Assembly (NCBI GenBank): GCA_046048295.1
Contig: JBJOGJ010000044.1
Location: 1-21,186, forward strand
Reading direction: 5' to 3'
DNA: 21,186 nucleotides
Source: CBDCWA01 sp046048295
GTDB taxonomy: Bacteria > Pseudomonadota > Alphaproteobacteria > Rhizobiales > Hyphomicrobiaceae
Shown one piece after another: positions 7,595 through 15,765 of the stretch. The notes under the pieces are model-generated. The model was given only the letters and a program-made list of their open reading frames with translations. It did not search any database and was not told the origin of the DNA. Position 1 is the stretch's first letter. Each line of letters begins with the position of its first letter. Made by a program: the position numbers and the translations under genes.

Positions 7595-8497
7595 ATGCAA
7601 GCGTCCAAGAGCAGGCCTAGGGCCAACAACGGGGGTCTCGGCGTCTATCACTTTACATGGGGCGGGGCGGCGCTGGCGGCGGCTGGCTATCTCGCTTTCG
7701 TCGCCTTCAATCCCGAATTCGTCGGGCGGCTCGGGGCCGCATCCGGCGGGCTGCTGAACACCGGGACAGGCACGGCGTTCCAGGCTGCCGACCACGGCGC
7801 CAGACTCGAGGGTCTGACGCGGTCTGTTGCCGAGGTCGAGAGCGGCCTCGCCGATGTCCGGCGGGCGGCTGCAAGCCACCGCGACGTCACCGAGTCGCTC
7901 ACCAACCGCGTTGCGGCACTTGAAGCACGCTTTGATCCGAACGACGTCAAGGTCTCGAGTGCCCCGGCCCGCGAGGGTGGCAGCCCGGGTCGCAGCGATC
8001 GCCTGGCGATCCGAACACGTAGTTCCGACGAGGCCGCGCCGGTCGACCGGCGGGGGCCGGAGATTGCCATTGCCCAGGATACCTCGGCCACCATGACGAC
8101 GGTGCCCAAGGTCATCAACAGCGTGCCCATCGTGACCGGAAGCATTCCTGTCGCTGCACCGCCGCCGCCCAGCAAGGTTCCGGCGAAGCAGCGCGTCGCC
8201 GCGCGCATGACGGCGCCCGAGCCCGCCCAAGACGACAGGCAGTTCGGCCTGGAAATCGGGCGGGGGCCGACGCTCGAGGTTCTGAGGTCGCGCTGGGCCG
8301 AAGTGTCGGCCAAGAATGCCGCGCGCCTGAAAGGCCTTGCCCCCCATTACCGCTTGGTGGTCGACAAGGACGGCGATCCGCTCAGACTGATCGCGGGCCC
8401 CGTGGTCGGCGAAGCCAACGCCAAGACACTCTGCCGGGATCTCGCCGTGCTTGGAACGCGCTGCCGCTACTCCGGCTTCACCGGCAAGCCGCTGTAG
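7595..8497 (+). CDS. Membrane-anchored coiled-coil protein with SPOR-like C-terminus
   Basis: A 300-residue protein that I do not recognise by name. I start it at the ATG at 7595 (MQASKSRPR), preceded by GGGGGT about 4 nt away. The open frame extends far upstream, but only as a shadow of glmU. A basic N-terminus leads into one membrane helix (about 21-38, WGGAALAAAGYLAFVAF), then a heptad-like coiled coil (about 66-113, rich in Leu/Val, Glu and Arg). A low-complexity Pro/Ala/Thr linker follows. The last 75 or so residues (HYRLVVDKDG ... LRLIAGPV ... LCRDLAVLGTRC) resemble a divergent SPOR domain, with cysteines at 280 and 290. It is probably a bitopic inner-membrane protein with its C-terminus in the periplasm. 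A cell-division or peptidoglycan role is inferred from the domain and from the divergent glmU neighbour. Confidence 0.75.
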   Translation: MQASKSRPRANNGGLGVYHFTWGGAALAAAGYLAFVAFNPEFVGRLGAASGGLLNTGTGTAFQAADHGARLEGLTRSVAEVESGLADVRRAAASHRDVTESLTNRVAALEARFDPNDVKVSSAPAREGGSPGRSDRLAIRTRSSDEAAPVDRRGPEIAIAQDTSATMTTVPKVINSVPIVTGSIPVAAPPPPSKVPAKQRVAARMTAPEPAQDDRQFGLEIGRGPTLEVLRSRWAEVSAKNAARLKGLAPHYRLVVDKDGDPLRLIAGPVVGEANAKTLCRDLAVLGTRCRYSGFTGKPL

Positions 8498-8523
8498 TTC
8501 CCCTTCTCGCCACCGCTGACGCA

Positions 8524-8547
8524 AACGGGCCCCGCGTGGGGCCCGTT
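8524..8547. terminator. strong hairpin between convergent genes, probable bidirectional terminator
   Basis: AACGGGCCCC (8524-8533) and GGGGCCCGTT (8538-8547) form a perfect 10-bp stem around the 4-base loop GCGT. It lies 26 nt after the stop of the plus-strand SPOR-like gene and 25 nt beyond the stop of the minus-strand metallopeptidase gene, so it can serve both transcripts. No proper T-run follows on either side, as is common in GC-rich alphaproteobacteria. Confidence 0.8.
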
Positions 8548-8572
8548 GTCGTGCAGTAGGTCGACTTGCGTT

Positions 8573-9562
8573 TCAGAGCTGATTGGTCTGGAAGGTATCG
8601 CAGACCTGCATCCGACCTTGTTCGAAGCCTTTCTTGAACCAGCGGACACGCTGCTCGGAAGAGCCGTGCGTGAAAGCATCGGGGACGACGTAGCCCTGGG
8701 TCCGTTTCTGGATCATGTCGTCGCCGATGGCATTGGCGGCATTAAGCCCTTCTTCGATGTCACCGGGCTGAAGCCTGTTCTTCAGCTGGTGGTTTAGGTT
8801 CGCCCAGACACCGGCGAGGCAGTCGGCCTGCAATTCCATGCGGACCTGGATCTGGTTCGCCTGCTGCGGGTAGCGCTGCTTGTAGTGTTGCACCTTCTCC
8901 GCGATGCCGAGCAGCGTCTGAACGTGATGGCCGACCTCGTGCGCAATCACGTAGGCCTGCGCGAAGTCGCCAGGTGCCTTGAACCGGCGGCGCAACTCCT
9001 CGTAAAAATTGAGGTCGATATAGATCTTCTGGTCAAGCGGGCAATAGAACGGTCCCATCGCCGACTGGCCCGGGCCGCATGCCGTCTGTGTAGCGCCGCT
9101 GAACATCACCAGCCGCGGCTCGCGGTACTGGCGGTTGAACGACTTGAACACCGCGTTCCAGACGTCCTCGGTGTCGGCCAGGACCTTCTTCGTGAAGCTG
9201 GCGAGTTCGTCGTTCTGGCCCGACTGCTGGCCGCCGCCCGGCAGGCCGGGGATGTCGAGCGGGCTCTTCGATGCCCGACGGTTCTGGACGTCGTCCATGC
9301 GCGGCATCTGCGGCACGTTCATGTCCGGAAATCCGCCGCCACCACCACGCAGCAGATCGAGCGGATTGAAGCCGAAGAACAGCATCAGCGCACCGATGAT
9401 CAACAGTGTGGTCAGGCTCATGCCACCGCCACCGCGTCCAACCGGGATCCTGATCTGGCGACCGCCCCCGCCACCGCCCGGGAAGGGGAAGCCGAAACCA
9501 CCGCGTTGTCCGCGCCGGTCCTCGACGTTGGAGCTTTCGCGATCCTGATCATCATAACGCAT
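8573..9562 (-). CDS. ypfJ: YpfJ-family neutral zinc metallopeptidase, membrane-anchored
   Basis: A putative zinc metallopeptidase of the YpfJ/KPN_02809 family (Pfam Zn_peptidase_2). Substrates are not established. I choose the ATG at 9562 (MRYDDQDRESS), where GAGAGG lies 7 nt upstream, giving 329 residues; the ATG at 9631 would sit at the predicted transcription start. The N-terminus is polar and then Gly-rich (FPFPGGGGGG). One membrane helix follows at about 48-65 (MSLTTLLIIGALMLFF), then another Gly-rich linker. The catalytic HEVGHH is at 208-213, with LQADCLAGVW further on supplying the likely third-ligand Glu region. Other family marks are VMFSGATQTACG, FYCPLDQKIYIDL and RVRWFKKGFE. It is the last minus-strand gene after fadE-fadJ-fadI but has its own candidate promoter, so it may not belong to that operon. 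Confidence 0.93.
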   Translation of the reverse strand: MRYDDQDRESSNVEDRRGQRGGFGFPFPGGGGGGRQIRIPVGRGGGGMSLTTLLIIGALMLFFGFNPLDLLRGGGGGFPDMNVPQMPRMDDVQNRRASKSPLDIPGLPGGGQQSGQNDELASFTKKVLADTEDVWNAVFKSFNRQYREPRLVMFSGATQTACGPGQSAMGPFYCPLDQKIYIDLNFYEELRRRFKAPGDFAQAYVIAHEVGHHVQTLLGIAEKVQHYKQRYPQQANQIQVRMELQADCLAGVWANLNHQLKNRLQPGDIEEGLNAANAIGDDMIQKRTQGYVVPDAFTHGSSEQRVRWFKKGFEQGRMQVCDTFQTNQL

Positions 9563-9636
9563 TGGCAGGCCTCTCATCTTTCGCAGCATGCGGGCGGCTC
9601 GACGGACGCGCCGACCCAATTGCGCGCGCATGGCGC

Positions 9637-9664
9637 ATTGTGCATGCCGTTTTCGATATCACAA
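9637..9664 (-). promoter_or_regulatory. candidate promoter for the ypfJ-type gene
   Basis: On the minus strand TTGTGA (9664-9659) and CACAAT (9642-9637) are separated by 16 nt, each matching 4 of 6 consensus bases. Transcription would begin near 9630, about 68 nt before the chosen ATG. It lies in the 126-nt gap behind fadI, giving this gene a possible transcript independent of the fad genes. Confidence 0.35.
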
Positions 9665-9688
9665 GACGATGTCTGCCGGAACTGATGT

Positions 9689-10969
9689 TCAGGCTGCCTC
9701 TAGAATGGCCGCCACGCCCATGCCGCCTGCGGTGCAGACCGAAATCAGGCCGCGCCCGCTGCCCTTTTCGGCGAGAAGCTTGGCGAGGACGGCGACGATC
9801 CTGGCTCCCGTTGCCGCGAACGGGTGGCCGACTGCCACCGACGAGCCCTTGACGTTCAGCCTTGCCGGATCGATCTCGCCCATCGGTTGGTCACGGCCCA
9901 GCACCTCGCAGCAATACTGCGGATCGTTCCATGCCCTGAGCGTACACAGCACTTGCGCGGCGAATGCCTCGTGGATCTCGTAGAAGTCGAAATCCTGCAG
10001 TTTCAGCCCTGCCCGCTGCAGCATTTTCGAGACGGCGATCGTCGGAGCCATCAACAGCCCGTCGCCTGCTACGAAGTTGTTGGCCGCGGACTGATAATAC
10101 GTGAGGTAGGCTTGCGGCGTGAGGCCCTTCTCCTTCGCCCATGCGTCGGAGCAGACGAGTGCCGCTGCTGCGCCGTCGGTAAGCGGAGTGGAATTGGCGG
10201 CGGTCAGCGTTCCTGTCTCCGTTCGGTCGAAGACCGGCTTCAGCGTGGCGATCTTGGCGAGGTCGATGTCGTCGCGGACGTTGTTGTCGCGGAATACGCC
10301 GGCGAACGGCGTCACGAGATCATCCATGAAGCCCTCTGCATATGCTGCAGAAGCCTTCTTGTGGCTCTCGTAGGCGAGTTTATCCTGGGCCTCGCGGCTG
10401 ATTTCCCATCTCTTTGCCATCAACTCGCAGTGCTCACCCATGGATAGGCCCGTGCGTGGTTCTGCGACGCTCGGGGGCTGTGGCGCGAGTTCGGAGGGAG
10501 AGAGGCCCTTGAACGCGCCGAGCTTGCCCATCGTCGTCTTGGCGCCGGTCATCTGCTTCAGGCAATCGGCGAAGCGCTTGGTGAAGACGATCGGGGGATC
10601 GGAAGTTGTGTCGGCACCTGTTGCGATGCCCGACTCGATTTCGCCCGTCGCGATCTTGGCGCCAATGTTGGCAGCCGCCTGAAGGCTCGTTCCGCAAGCC
10701 TGCATCATGGTGATGCCGGACGTCGATGGCGCAAGTTTTGTTCCGAGAAGGGCTTCGCGCGCCAGGTTGAAGTCCTTCGAGTGGGTGACGACCGCGCCGC
10801 CCATCACCTCGTCGATGTGGGCGCCTTCGAGCCCGTACTTCTCGACAACGCCGTTCAGCGACGCGGTCATCATCGAGAGGTTCGTCTCGTTGGCATAGAG
10901 CGTGTTCGAACGGCAGAAGGGAATGCGTACACCACCGATCACGGCAACGCGGCGAAGTGTGTTGGTCAT
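9689..10969 (-). CDS. fadI: Acetyl-CoA C-acyltransferase (beta-ketothiolase), FadI-like
   Basis: This thiolase cleaves 3-ketoacyl-CoA with CoA to release acetyl-CoA, the last step of the beta-oxidation cycle. It has 426 residues, close to FadI (about 436) and longer than short biosynthetic thiolases (about 390). All catalytic parts are visible: nucleophile Cys92 in MQACGTSLQAA, the EIHEAFAAQ motif, His382 in VGHPFAATGAR and Cys412 in CTAGGMG. A substrate-loop insertion (residues about 145-180) is consistent with the FadI/trifunctional-beta type. The ATG start has AGGA very close and GGAG about 12 nt upstream. It follows fadJ by 73 nt, completing the cycle encoded by fadE-fadJ-fadI. An acetoacetyl-CoA thiolase role is less likely given this context. 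Confidence 0.93.
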   Translation of the reverse strand: MTNTLRRVAVIGGVRIPFCRSNTLYANETNLSMMTASLNGVVEKYGLEGAHIDEVMGGAVVTHSKDFNLAREALLGTKLAPSTSGITMMQACGTSLQAAANIGAKIATGEIESGIATGADTTSDPPIVFTKRFADCLKQMTGAKTTMGKLGAFKGLSPSELAPQPPSVAEPRTGLSMGEHCELMAKRWEISREAQDKLAYESHKKASAAYAEGFMDDLVTPFAGVFRDNNVRDDIDLAKIATLKPVFDRTETGTLTAANSTPLTDGAAAALVCSDAWAKEKGLTPQAYLTYYQSAANNFVAGDGLLMAPTIAVSKMLQRAGLKLQDFDFYEIHEAFAAQVLCTLRAWNDPQYCCEVLGRDQPMGEIDPARLNVKGSSVAVGHPFAATGARIVAVLAKLLAEKGSGRGLISVCTAGGMGVAAILEAA

Positions 10970-11042
10970 TGTCCTAGTCGCTCCGTTTCATCGGTAGTGA
11001 AGGCATGTACGGCGTGATTGCCTGTGGGCGGGCCTGTTCTCC

Positions 11043-13040
11043 CTATTCGGCAGCCGCGCGCTGCTCGCCGGCGCCCTGGCGCGGCTCATTCGCCTTGAAA
11101 TGGAGCGGGCCGCCGCGGAATGGTGCAAAGCCGGTACCGAAGATCACACCGGCGTCGACGAGGTCGGCATTGGCAACCACGCCCTCGTCGCGGCAGGCCT
11201 CGCACTCCTCGATCAGCGGCTCGACGAGTTCGCGGCCGAGCCGCAACAGCACCGCCTTGTCGAATTCGGCACTCTTCTTGACCGCCTTGCCGTCCTTCCA
11301 GGGATAAAATCCATCGCCCGACTTCTTGCCGAGTTTGCCGGCCGCCACGAGCTTCGCCAGGCCCGAGCCTGCCGTCTGGAAGCCGACGTTCTCGCCGACG
11401 TGGAGGCAGATATCCAGTCCTACCGTGTCGGCAAGTTCGATTGGGCCCATCGGCATGCCGAACGCGAGTGCCGCCTCATCAATCTTCTCCTTGTCCATCC
11501 CTTCGTCGAGCTTCTTCATGGCGCCCATCAGGTAGGGCGCGAGTACGCGATTGACGAGGAAGCCCGGCACGCTCTTCACAACGAGCGGGAACTTGCCGAT
11601 GGCCGCCACGAAGGTCGCGCCCTTGTCGATCTCTGACTGGTGGCTCCCCTCCCCGCGCACCACCTCGACGAGCGGCATCTGGGCGACTGGATTGAAGAAG
11701 TGGATGCCGATCAGGCGGCCCGGATCAGCCATGCCTTCGGCGATCTTCTCGATCATGATCGAGGACGTGTTGCTCGCCAGCACGGCACCGGGCTTGGCCT
11801 TGCGTTCGAGGTCCTGGAACACCTTCTGCTTGATCTCCAGCTTCTCCACGATCGCCTCGATGATGACGTCGGCGCGCGCGACATGCTCGCCTTTGGGATC
11901 GGCGATGAAGCGGACCTTGGCGGCGTCCATCTCGGGCTTGGTTCTGAACCTGCGCTTGAGCGTCTTCTCCTGGGCGGCGATGCCCTTGGCAATCTGCTCC
12001 TCGGATATGTCCTGCAGCGAGACCTCCATGCCGTTCGCTACGCACCAGCCGGCAATATCGGCACCCATGGTTCCGGCGCCGACGACGTGCACGCGCTGCG
12101 GCTTGAAGGCAGTTCCCTTCGGCGCCTGCGCCTTCAGCATTTCCGACAACTTGTAGACGCGGCGCAGGTTTCGCGAGGTCTCCGACACCATCAGCGGCGC
12201 GAAACCTTTCGTTTCCTCCCTCTTAATGCGCCGGTAGGAACCGCCGTGGGCGGCGAAAAGGTCGATCAGTTTGTACGGAGCCGGATAATGGTCTGGGCGC
12301 GCCTTCTTGGCCACCTCCTGGCGCATCTTCTTGGCGAGGAAGCCGCGCGCGAGAACGTTCGATGCCAGCGCCTTGAAGCCGCCCGCGGGCTTCGACTTCC
12401 GTTTCCGGAGCACCGCCTTGCGGGCTGCCCAGCGTAGCCGGTCCGGCGTCTGGACGAGTTCGTCGACGAAGCCGATTGCGCGGGCCACCGTCGGGCGGAG
12501 CAGCGAGCCGCTCAGCATGTTCTGCATTGCGGCTACGGCACCGACCTGGCGAATGGAGCGTGCCGTGCCGTTGAAGCCGGGGAAAATGCCGAGCTTCACC
12601 TCAGGGAAACCGACACGCGTCGAATCGTGACGCGTCGCGATCCTGTAGTGGCAGGCCAGGATGAGTTCGAGGCCGCCTCCGACGCAGGCGCCATGGATCG
12701 CGGCGACCACGGGGATCTTCATCGTCTCGATCCGGTCGAGCAACTGGTTCACCCGTGAGACCGCGTCAGTCACCTTCTCCACCGTGTCGAACTTGTCGAA
12801 TTCGCGGATGTCGGCGCCGACGATGAAGTTCGTGGGTTTGGCGGAGAGGAATACGAGGCCGCGGACGCTGTTGGCGGCCGCTTCCTTCTCGACATGATCG
12901 ACGATTGCGCCCAGTTCCTCGAGCGGTCGCTCACCGAGCGTGTTGGCACTTTCGCCCTCGCGGTCGAACACGGCCCATGCGATCTTCTCGTTATCGACAC
13001 TGAAGCGCCAGTCCCTCAGGGCGTTGATTTCGGCGGCCAT
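11043..13040 (-). CDS. fadJ: Fatty oxidation complex alpha subunit: enoyl-CoA hydratase / 3-hydroxyacyl-CoA dehydrogenase
   Basis: This bifunctional enzyme hydrates trans-2-enoyl-CoA and oxidises the L-3-hydroxyacyl-CoA with NAD, the two middle steps of beta-oxidation. It normally assembles with a FadI/FadA thiolase. It has 665 residues, slightly under the usual 700-730. In the N-terminal crotonase domain, IVGADIREF and HGACVGGGLELILACHYR provide Glu125, and GFPEVKLGIFPGF provides Glu147, matching the two catalytic glutamates. The dehydrogenase domain opens with the NAD loop GAGTMG (321-326). Further marks are ASNTSS and His447 in GIHFFNPVAQMPLVEVV, then two C-terminal helical domains (GPIELADTVGLD; KSGDGFY). 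GAGGA lies 6 nt before the ATG. It is 21 nt from fadE and 73 nt from fadI. FadB is the alternative name; pairing with a FadI-like thiolase favours FadJ. Confidence 0.95.
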   Translation of the reverse strand: MAAEINALRDWRFSVDNEKIAWAVFDREGESANTLGERPLEELGAIVDHVEKEAAANSVRGLVFLSAKPTNFIVGADIREFDKFDTVEKVTDAVSRVNQLLDRIETMKIPVVAAIHGACVGGGLELILACHYRIATRHDSTRVGFPEVKLGIFPGFNGTARSIRQVGAVAAMQNMLSGSLLRPTVARAIGFVDELVQTPDRLRWAARKAVLRKRKSKPAGGFKALASNVLARGFLAKKMRQEVAKKARPDHYPAPYKLIDLFAAHGGSYRRIKREETKGFAPLMVSETSRNLRRVYKLSEMLKAQAPKGTAFKPQRVHVVGAGTMGADIAGWCVANGMEVSLQDISEEQIAKGIAAQEKTLKRRFRTKPEMDAAKVRFIADPKGEHVARADVIIEAIVEKLEIKQKVFQDLERKAKPGAVLASNTSSIMIEKIAEGMADPGRLIGIHFFNPVAQMPLVEVVRGEGSHQSEIDKGATFVAAIGKFPLVVKSVPGFLVNRVLAPYLMGAMKKLDEGMDKEKIDEAALAFGMPMGPIELADTVGLDICLHVGENVGFQTAGSGLAKLVAAGKLGKKSGDGFYPWKDGKAVKKSAEFDKAVLLRLGRELVEPLIEECEACRDEGVVANADLVDAGVIFGTGFAPFRGGPLHFKANEPRQGAGEQRAAAE

Positions 13041-13061
13041 GGCTTGTCCTCGTCGCTTCTG

Positions 13062-15566
13062 CTAACCGGCGTCGGCGATGGCGCCGACGTTGCGCGAATT
13101 GTGTCCGACCGCAGAGAAGTTCGGCCTGACCTCCGCCGGGTCGAAATCATCGACGGCTATGACCTTGGCGGTCAACGCCTCGACCTCCCGCAGCAATGCC
13201 GCTTCCTTTGCGTCGATGACGCCCTTCTGTTCGGCTTCGCCGATCCAGTCGCGGCCATGGTAGCGCTGGACCGTACCGGCACGGACGGCGCGTTCGAGCT
13301 TGCGTTCCGCCTCCTCGGCGGCGATCACCTTCTCCATCGCCACCTCGAGGATGCCGGTCGGATCTTTGGGATCACGCGATACGTAAATCTCGCGGGTCAG
13401 GCTGTCGCGCAGCCTGCCGGGTTCGATCGCGGCGCGCACGACGCGATGGCCGAGATCGTCGAGTGCCGGCTTGTAGTGGTCTCCGAAGGGATAGATGATC
13501 CAGCGCAGCTTGGTGCGGATCAGCCAGTTCGGGAAGTTGTCGAGGGTGCCCTTCAGCGCCTGCTGGAATCGATAGAGGCCGTTGCGCATGGCGAGTTCGA
13601 CGACCGGGTATTCCTCCGGCCGGTGGCCGTCGTCCTCGTAGCGCTTCAGTGTGCAGGCGAGCAGATAGAGCTCCGACAATGCATCGGCGAGGCGGCCGGT
13701 CAGCTTCTGGCGTGTCTTCAGTCCACCACCCAGCATCGCCACCGTGAGGTCGGCGACGAGTGCGAAGTTGCGGCTGGCGCGGGAGAGTTGGCGGTACCAG
13801 CGGGCGGCCTTGCGGGCATCGGGCGGCGCGTGTGCGAATGCACCTCCGGTGACGTTGTGGAAGAAGCAGCCGGCGAAGTTGGACACCGCGAAGGACACAT
13901 GGTTCGTAAACGCATGTTCGAATGCGTAGAGGCCATCCCTGTGGTTTGGCATCTGGGCAGCCTGCACCTCGCTGTAGAGATAGGGGTGCGCGCGCAGCGC
14001 CCCTTGCGCGAAGGTGATCAGCGTGCGCGTCAGGATATTGGCACCCTCGACCGTGATGCCAACCGGCACCATCTGGTAGGCGGCCTGCAGATAATTCGAT
14101 GGCCCGTCGCAGATGCCGCGTCCGCCATGCAGGTCCATCGCATCGTTGACGGCCTGGCGCATGCGCTCGGTCGACTGGTACTTCATCAGCGCCGAGATGA
14201 CGGACGGTTTCTCGCCGGCCGCCACCATCGCCGATGTCGCAGCGCGCGCCGCCTCGACGACGTAGGCCTGTTCGGCCAGACGCGCCAACGGTTCCTCGAG
14301 CCCCTGCATGCGGGCGATCGGCAGGCCGAACTGGCGGCGGATGCGACCGTACGCCGTCGAGACCCTGAGCATCATCTTGATCCCGGCTGCCGAGGAGGAT
14401 GGCAGCGAGATCGAGCGTCCTGCCGAGAGGCACTCCATCAGCATGCGCCAGCCACCGCCGGCCATGGCCTCGCCGCCGATCACCCAGTCGATCGGGATGA
14501 ACACGTCGCTGCCCCAGTTGGGCCCGTTCGGGAAGGCCGCGCCGGACGGCAGGTGGCGGCGGCCGATGTTGACGCCGGGATGATTGGCGGGAATGATCGC
14601 CAGGGTTATGCCCGGCTCCGTCCCCTTGCCGAGCAGGTTGTCCGGATCGAACAGGTAGAACGCCAGGCCGAGCAGCGTCGCATTCGGCCCGAGCGTGATG
14701 TAGCGCTTCTGCCAGGAGAGCCTAATGCCCAGGGTTTCCTTGCCGTCATGGGTGCCGCGCGTCACCGTGCCGATATCGCGCATGGTCGCTGCATCGGACC
14801 CCGATGTGGGGCCGGTCAGTGCAAAGCACGGTATCTCCTGTCCCTTCGCGAGCCGCGGCAGGTAATATTCCTTCTGATGCGGAGTGCCGTATTTCTCGAT
14901 CAGTTCGCCAGGCCCGAGCGAGTTCGGGACCATGACGACCGTCACCGCGTCCGGCGAGCGCGAGGCGATCTTGCCGAGGATCAGCGATTGAGCCTGGGCG
15001 GAGAAGCCGAGCCCCCCGTGCGCCTTCGAGATCAGCATGCCGAGGAAGCCCTTCTCGCCGACGAACTTCCAGATGTGCTCGGGGATCTCGCGCTCGTTGT
15101 GGCGAACCTGCCAATCGTCGAGCATGGCGCAGAGTTCCGCCGTCGGTCCATCGAGAAACGCGCGTTCGTCGGCTGTCAACTCGATCGGGGGCACGCTCTT
15201 GAGTTTCTGCCAGTCCGGGCGCCCCGAGAACAGCTCCGCGTCGAAACCGACCGTGCCGGCGTCGAGGGCCTGCTGCTCGGTTTCCGAGACCTTGGGTAGG
15301 ATACTGCGGACGACGGCAAAGATCGGGGCGACGACGATGTTGCGTCGGAATGGCGGGATGGCGAGCAGGGCGAAGATCGCAGCCGGCACCCACATCAGAA
15401 CCGTCCACGGCGTGATCGGCCAGGATGGCCCGCCGGTCAGCCAGCCGGTCTGCCAGGCAAGTGCGGCCGCCGCCGCCGCCAGCGCCCACAGCCACAGGCC
15501 CGCCCGCATCATGCCGAGCACGACAACTGCAATCATACATGCCAGGACAAAGAGTGCCGCCGTCAT
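13062..15566 (-). CDS. fadE: FadE-type acyl-CoA dehydrogenase, membrane-anchored
   Basis: FadE oxidises fatty acyl-CoA to trans-2-enoyl-CoA using FAD, the entry step of beta-oxidation. I start it at the ATG at 15566, with AGAGGAG about 9 nt upstream, giving 834 residues (E. coli FadE has 814). An in-frame GTG at 15596 would add ten residues. The N-terminus holds three hydrophobic segments (about 1-18, 19-37 and 54-70), so the enzyme should sit on the inner membrane. The dehydrogenase core follows: GEKGFLGMLISKAHGGLGFS, FALTGPTSGSDAATM, RYITLGPNATLLGLAF, AYGRIRRQFGLPIARMQG and DLHGGRGICDGPSNYL. A long C-terminal helical extension distinguishes FadE from the 380-residue dehydrogenases. It heads the fadE-fadJ-fadI run, only 21 nt before fadJ, so the three genes are probably co-transcribed. 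Confidence 0.95.
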   Translation of the reverse strand: MTAALFVLACMIAVVVLGMMRAGLWLWALAAAAAALAWQTGWLTGGPSWPITPWTVLMWVPAAIFALLAIPPFRRNIVVAPIFAVVRSILPKVSETEQQALDAGTVGFDAELFSGRPDWQKLKSVPPIELTADERAFLDGPTAELCAMLDDWQVRHNEREIPEHIWKFVGEKGFLGMLISKAHGGLGFSAQAQSLILGKIASRSPDAVTVVMVPNSLGPGELIEKYGTPHQKEYYLPRLAKGQEIPCFALTGPTSGSDAATMRDIGTVTRGTHDGKETLGIRLSWQKRYITLGPNATLLGLAFYLFDPDNLLGKGTEPGITLAIIPANHPGVNIGRRHLPSGAAFPNGPNWGSDVFIPIDWVIGGEAMAGGGWRMLMECLSAGRSISLPSSSAAGIKMMLRVSTAYGRIRRQFGLPIARMQGLEEPLARLAEQAYVVEAARAATSAMVAAGEKPSVISALMKYQSTERMRQAVNDAMDLHGGRGICDGPSNYLQAAYQMVPVGITVEGANILTRTLITFAQGALRAHPYLYSEVQAAQMPNHRDGLYAFEHAFTNHVSFAVSNFAGCFFHNVTGGAFAHAPPDARKAARWYRQLSRASRNFALVADLTVAMLGGGLKTRQKLTGRLADALSELYLLACTLKRYEDDGHRPEEYPVVELAMRNGLYRFQQALKGTLDNFPNWLIRTKLRWIIYPFGDHYKPALDDLGHRVVRAAIEPGRLRDSLTREIYVSRDPKDPTGILEVAMEKVIAAEEAERKLERAVRAGTVQRYHGRDWIGEAEQKGVIDAKEAALLREVEALTAKVIAVDDFDPAEVRPNFSAVGHNSRNVGAIADAG

Positions 15567-15727
15567 CGGCCCTGTCTCCTCTGTAAGCCGCCCCACCAGC
15601 GCCGTGCGCCTCTGGACCTTCCGTTGAGCATCAGGGGCGTTTAACTGCCGACCAGCCCAACCTCAGAACGAGCCGATAGTTCGGCCACGACCCAACCCGA
15701 GGGAACGCGGAGCGGCCTTTCGACATT

Positions 15728-15741
15728 GCCATGTATATGGC
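15728..15741. promoter_or_regulatory. palindrome over the fad -10 element
   Basis: GCCAT-GTAT-ATGGC is an inverted repeat with 5-bp arms and 4-bp centre that covers the candidate -10 box. A repressor bound here would block the promoter. It does not match any FadR or PsrA consensus that I can recall. Confidence 0.35.
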
Positions 15742-15761
15742 TTTCGCGCCGGACCTGTGAA
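15732..15761 (-). promoter_or_regulatory. candidate promoter of the fadE-fadJ-fadI operon
   Basis: On the minus strand TTCACA (15761-15756, 5 of 6 to TTGACA) and TATACA (15737-15732, 4 of 6 to TATAAT) are 18 nt apart. Transcription would start near 15725, leaving a leader of about 160 nt before fadE. Each hexamer lies inside a short palindrome, which suggests regulation by a DNA-binding protein. Confidence 0.45.
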
Positions 15762-15765
15762 CAGG
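15754..15765. promoter_or_regulatory. palindrome over the fad -35 element
   Basis: CCTGT-GA-ACAGG is an inverted repeat with 5-bp arms and 2-bp centre that covers the candidate -35 box. Its centre lies 25 bp from the centre of the -10 palindrome. The two differ in sequence, so they need not bind the same protein. Confidence 0.35.

Noticed and set aside
6101..8497. A 798-codon plus-strand frame
   Set aside because: Its first 1.5 kb lies opposite glmU and through the divergent region and reads as composition noise. Only the part from the ATG at 7595 has protein-like structure, and that part is annotated.
12894..15299. An 801-codon plus-strand frame opposite fadE/fadJ
   Set aside because: It is a shadow of two well-supported minus-strand genes produced by high third-position GC. 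It shows no recognisable motif or ribosome site.
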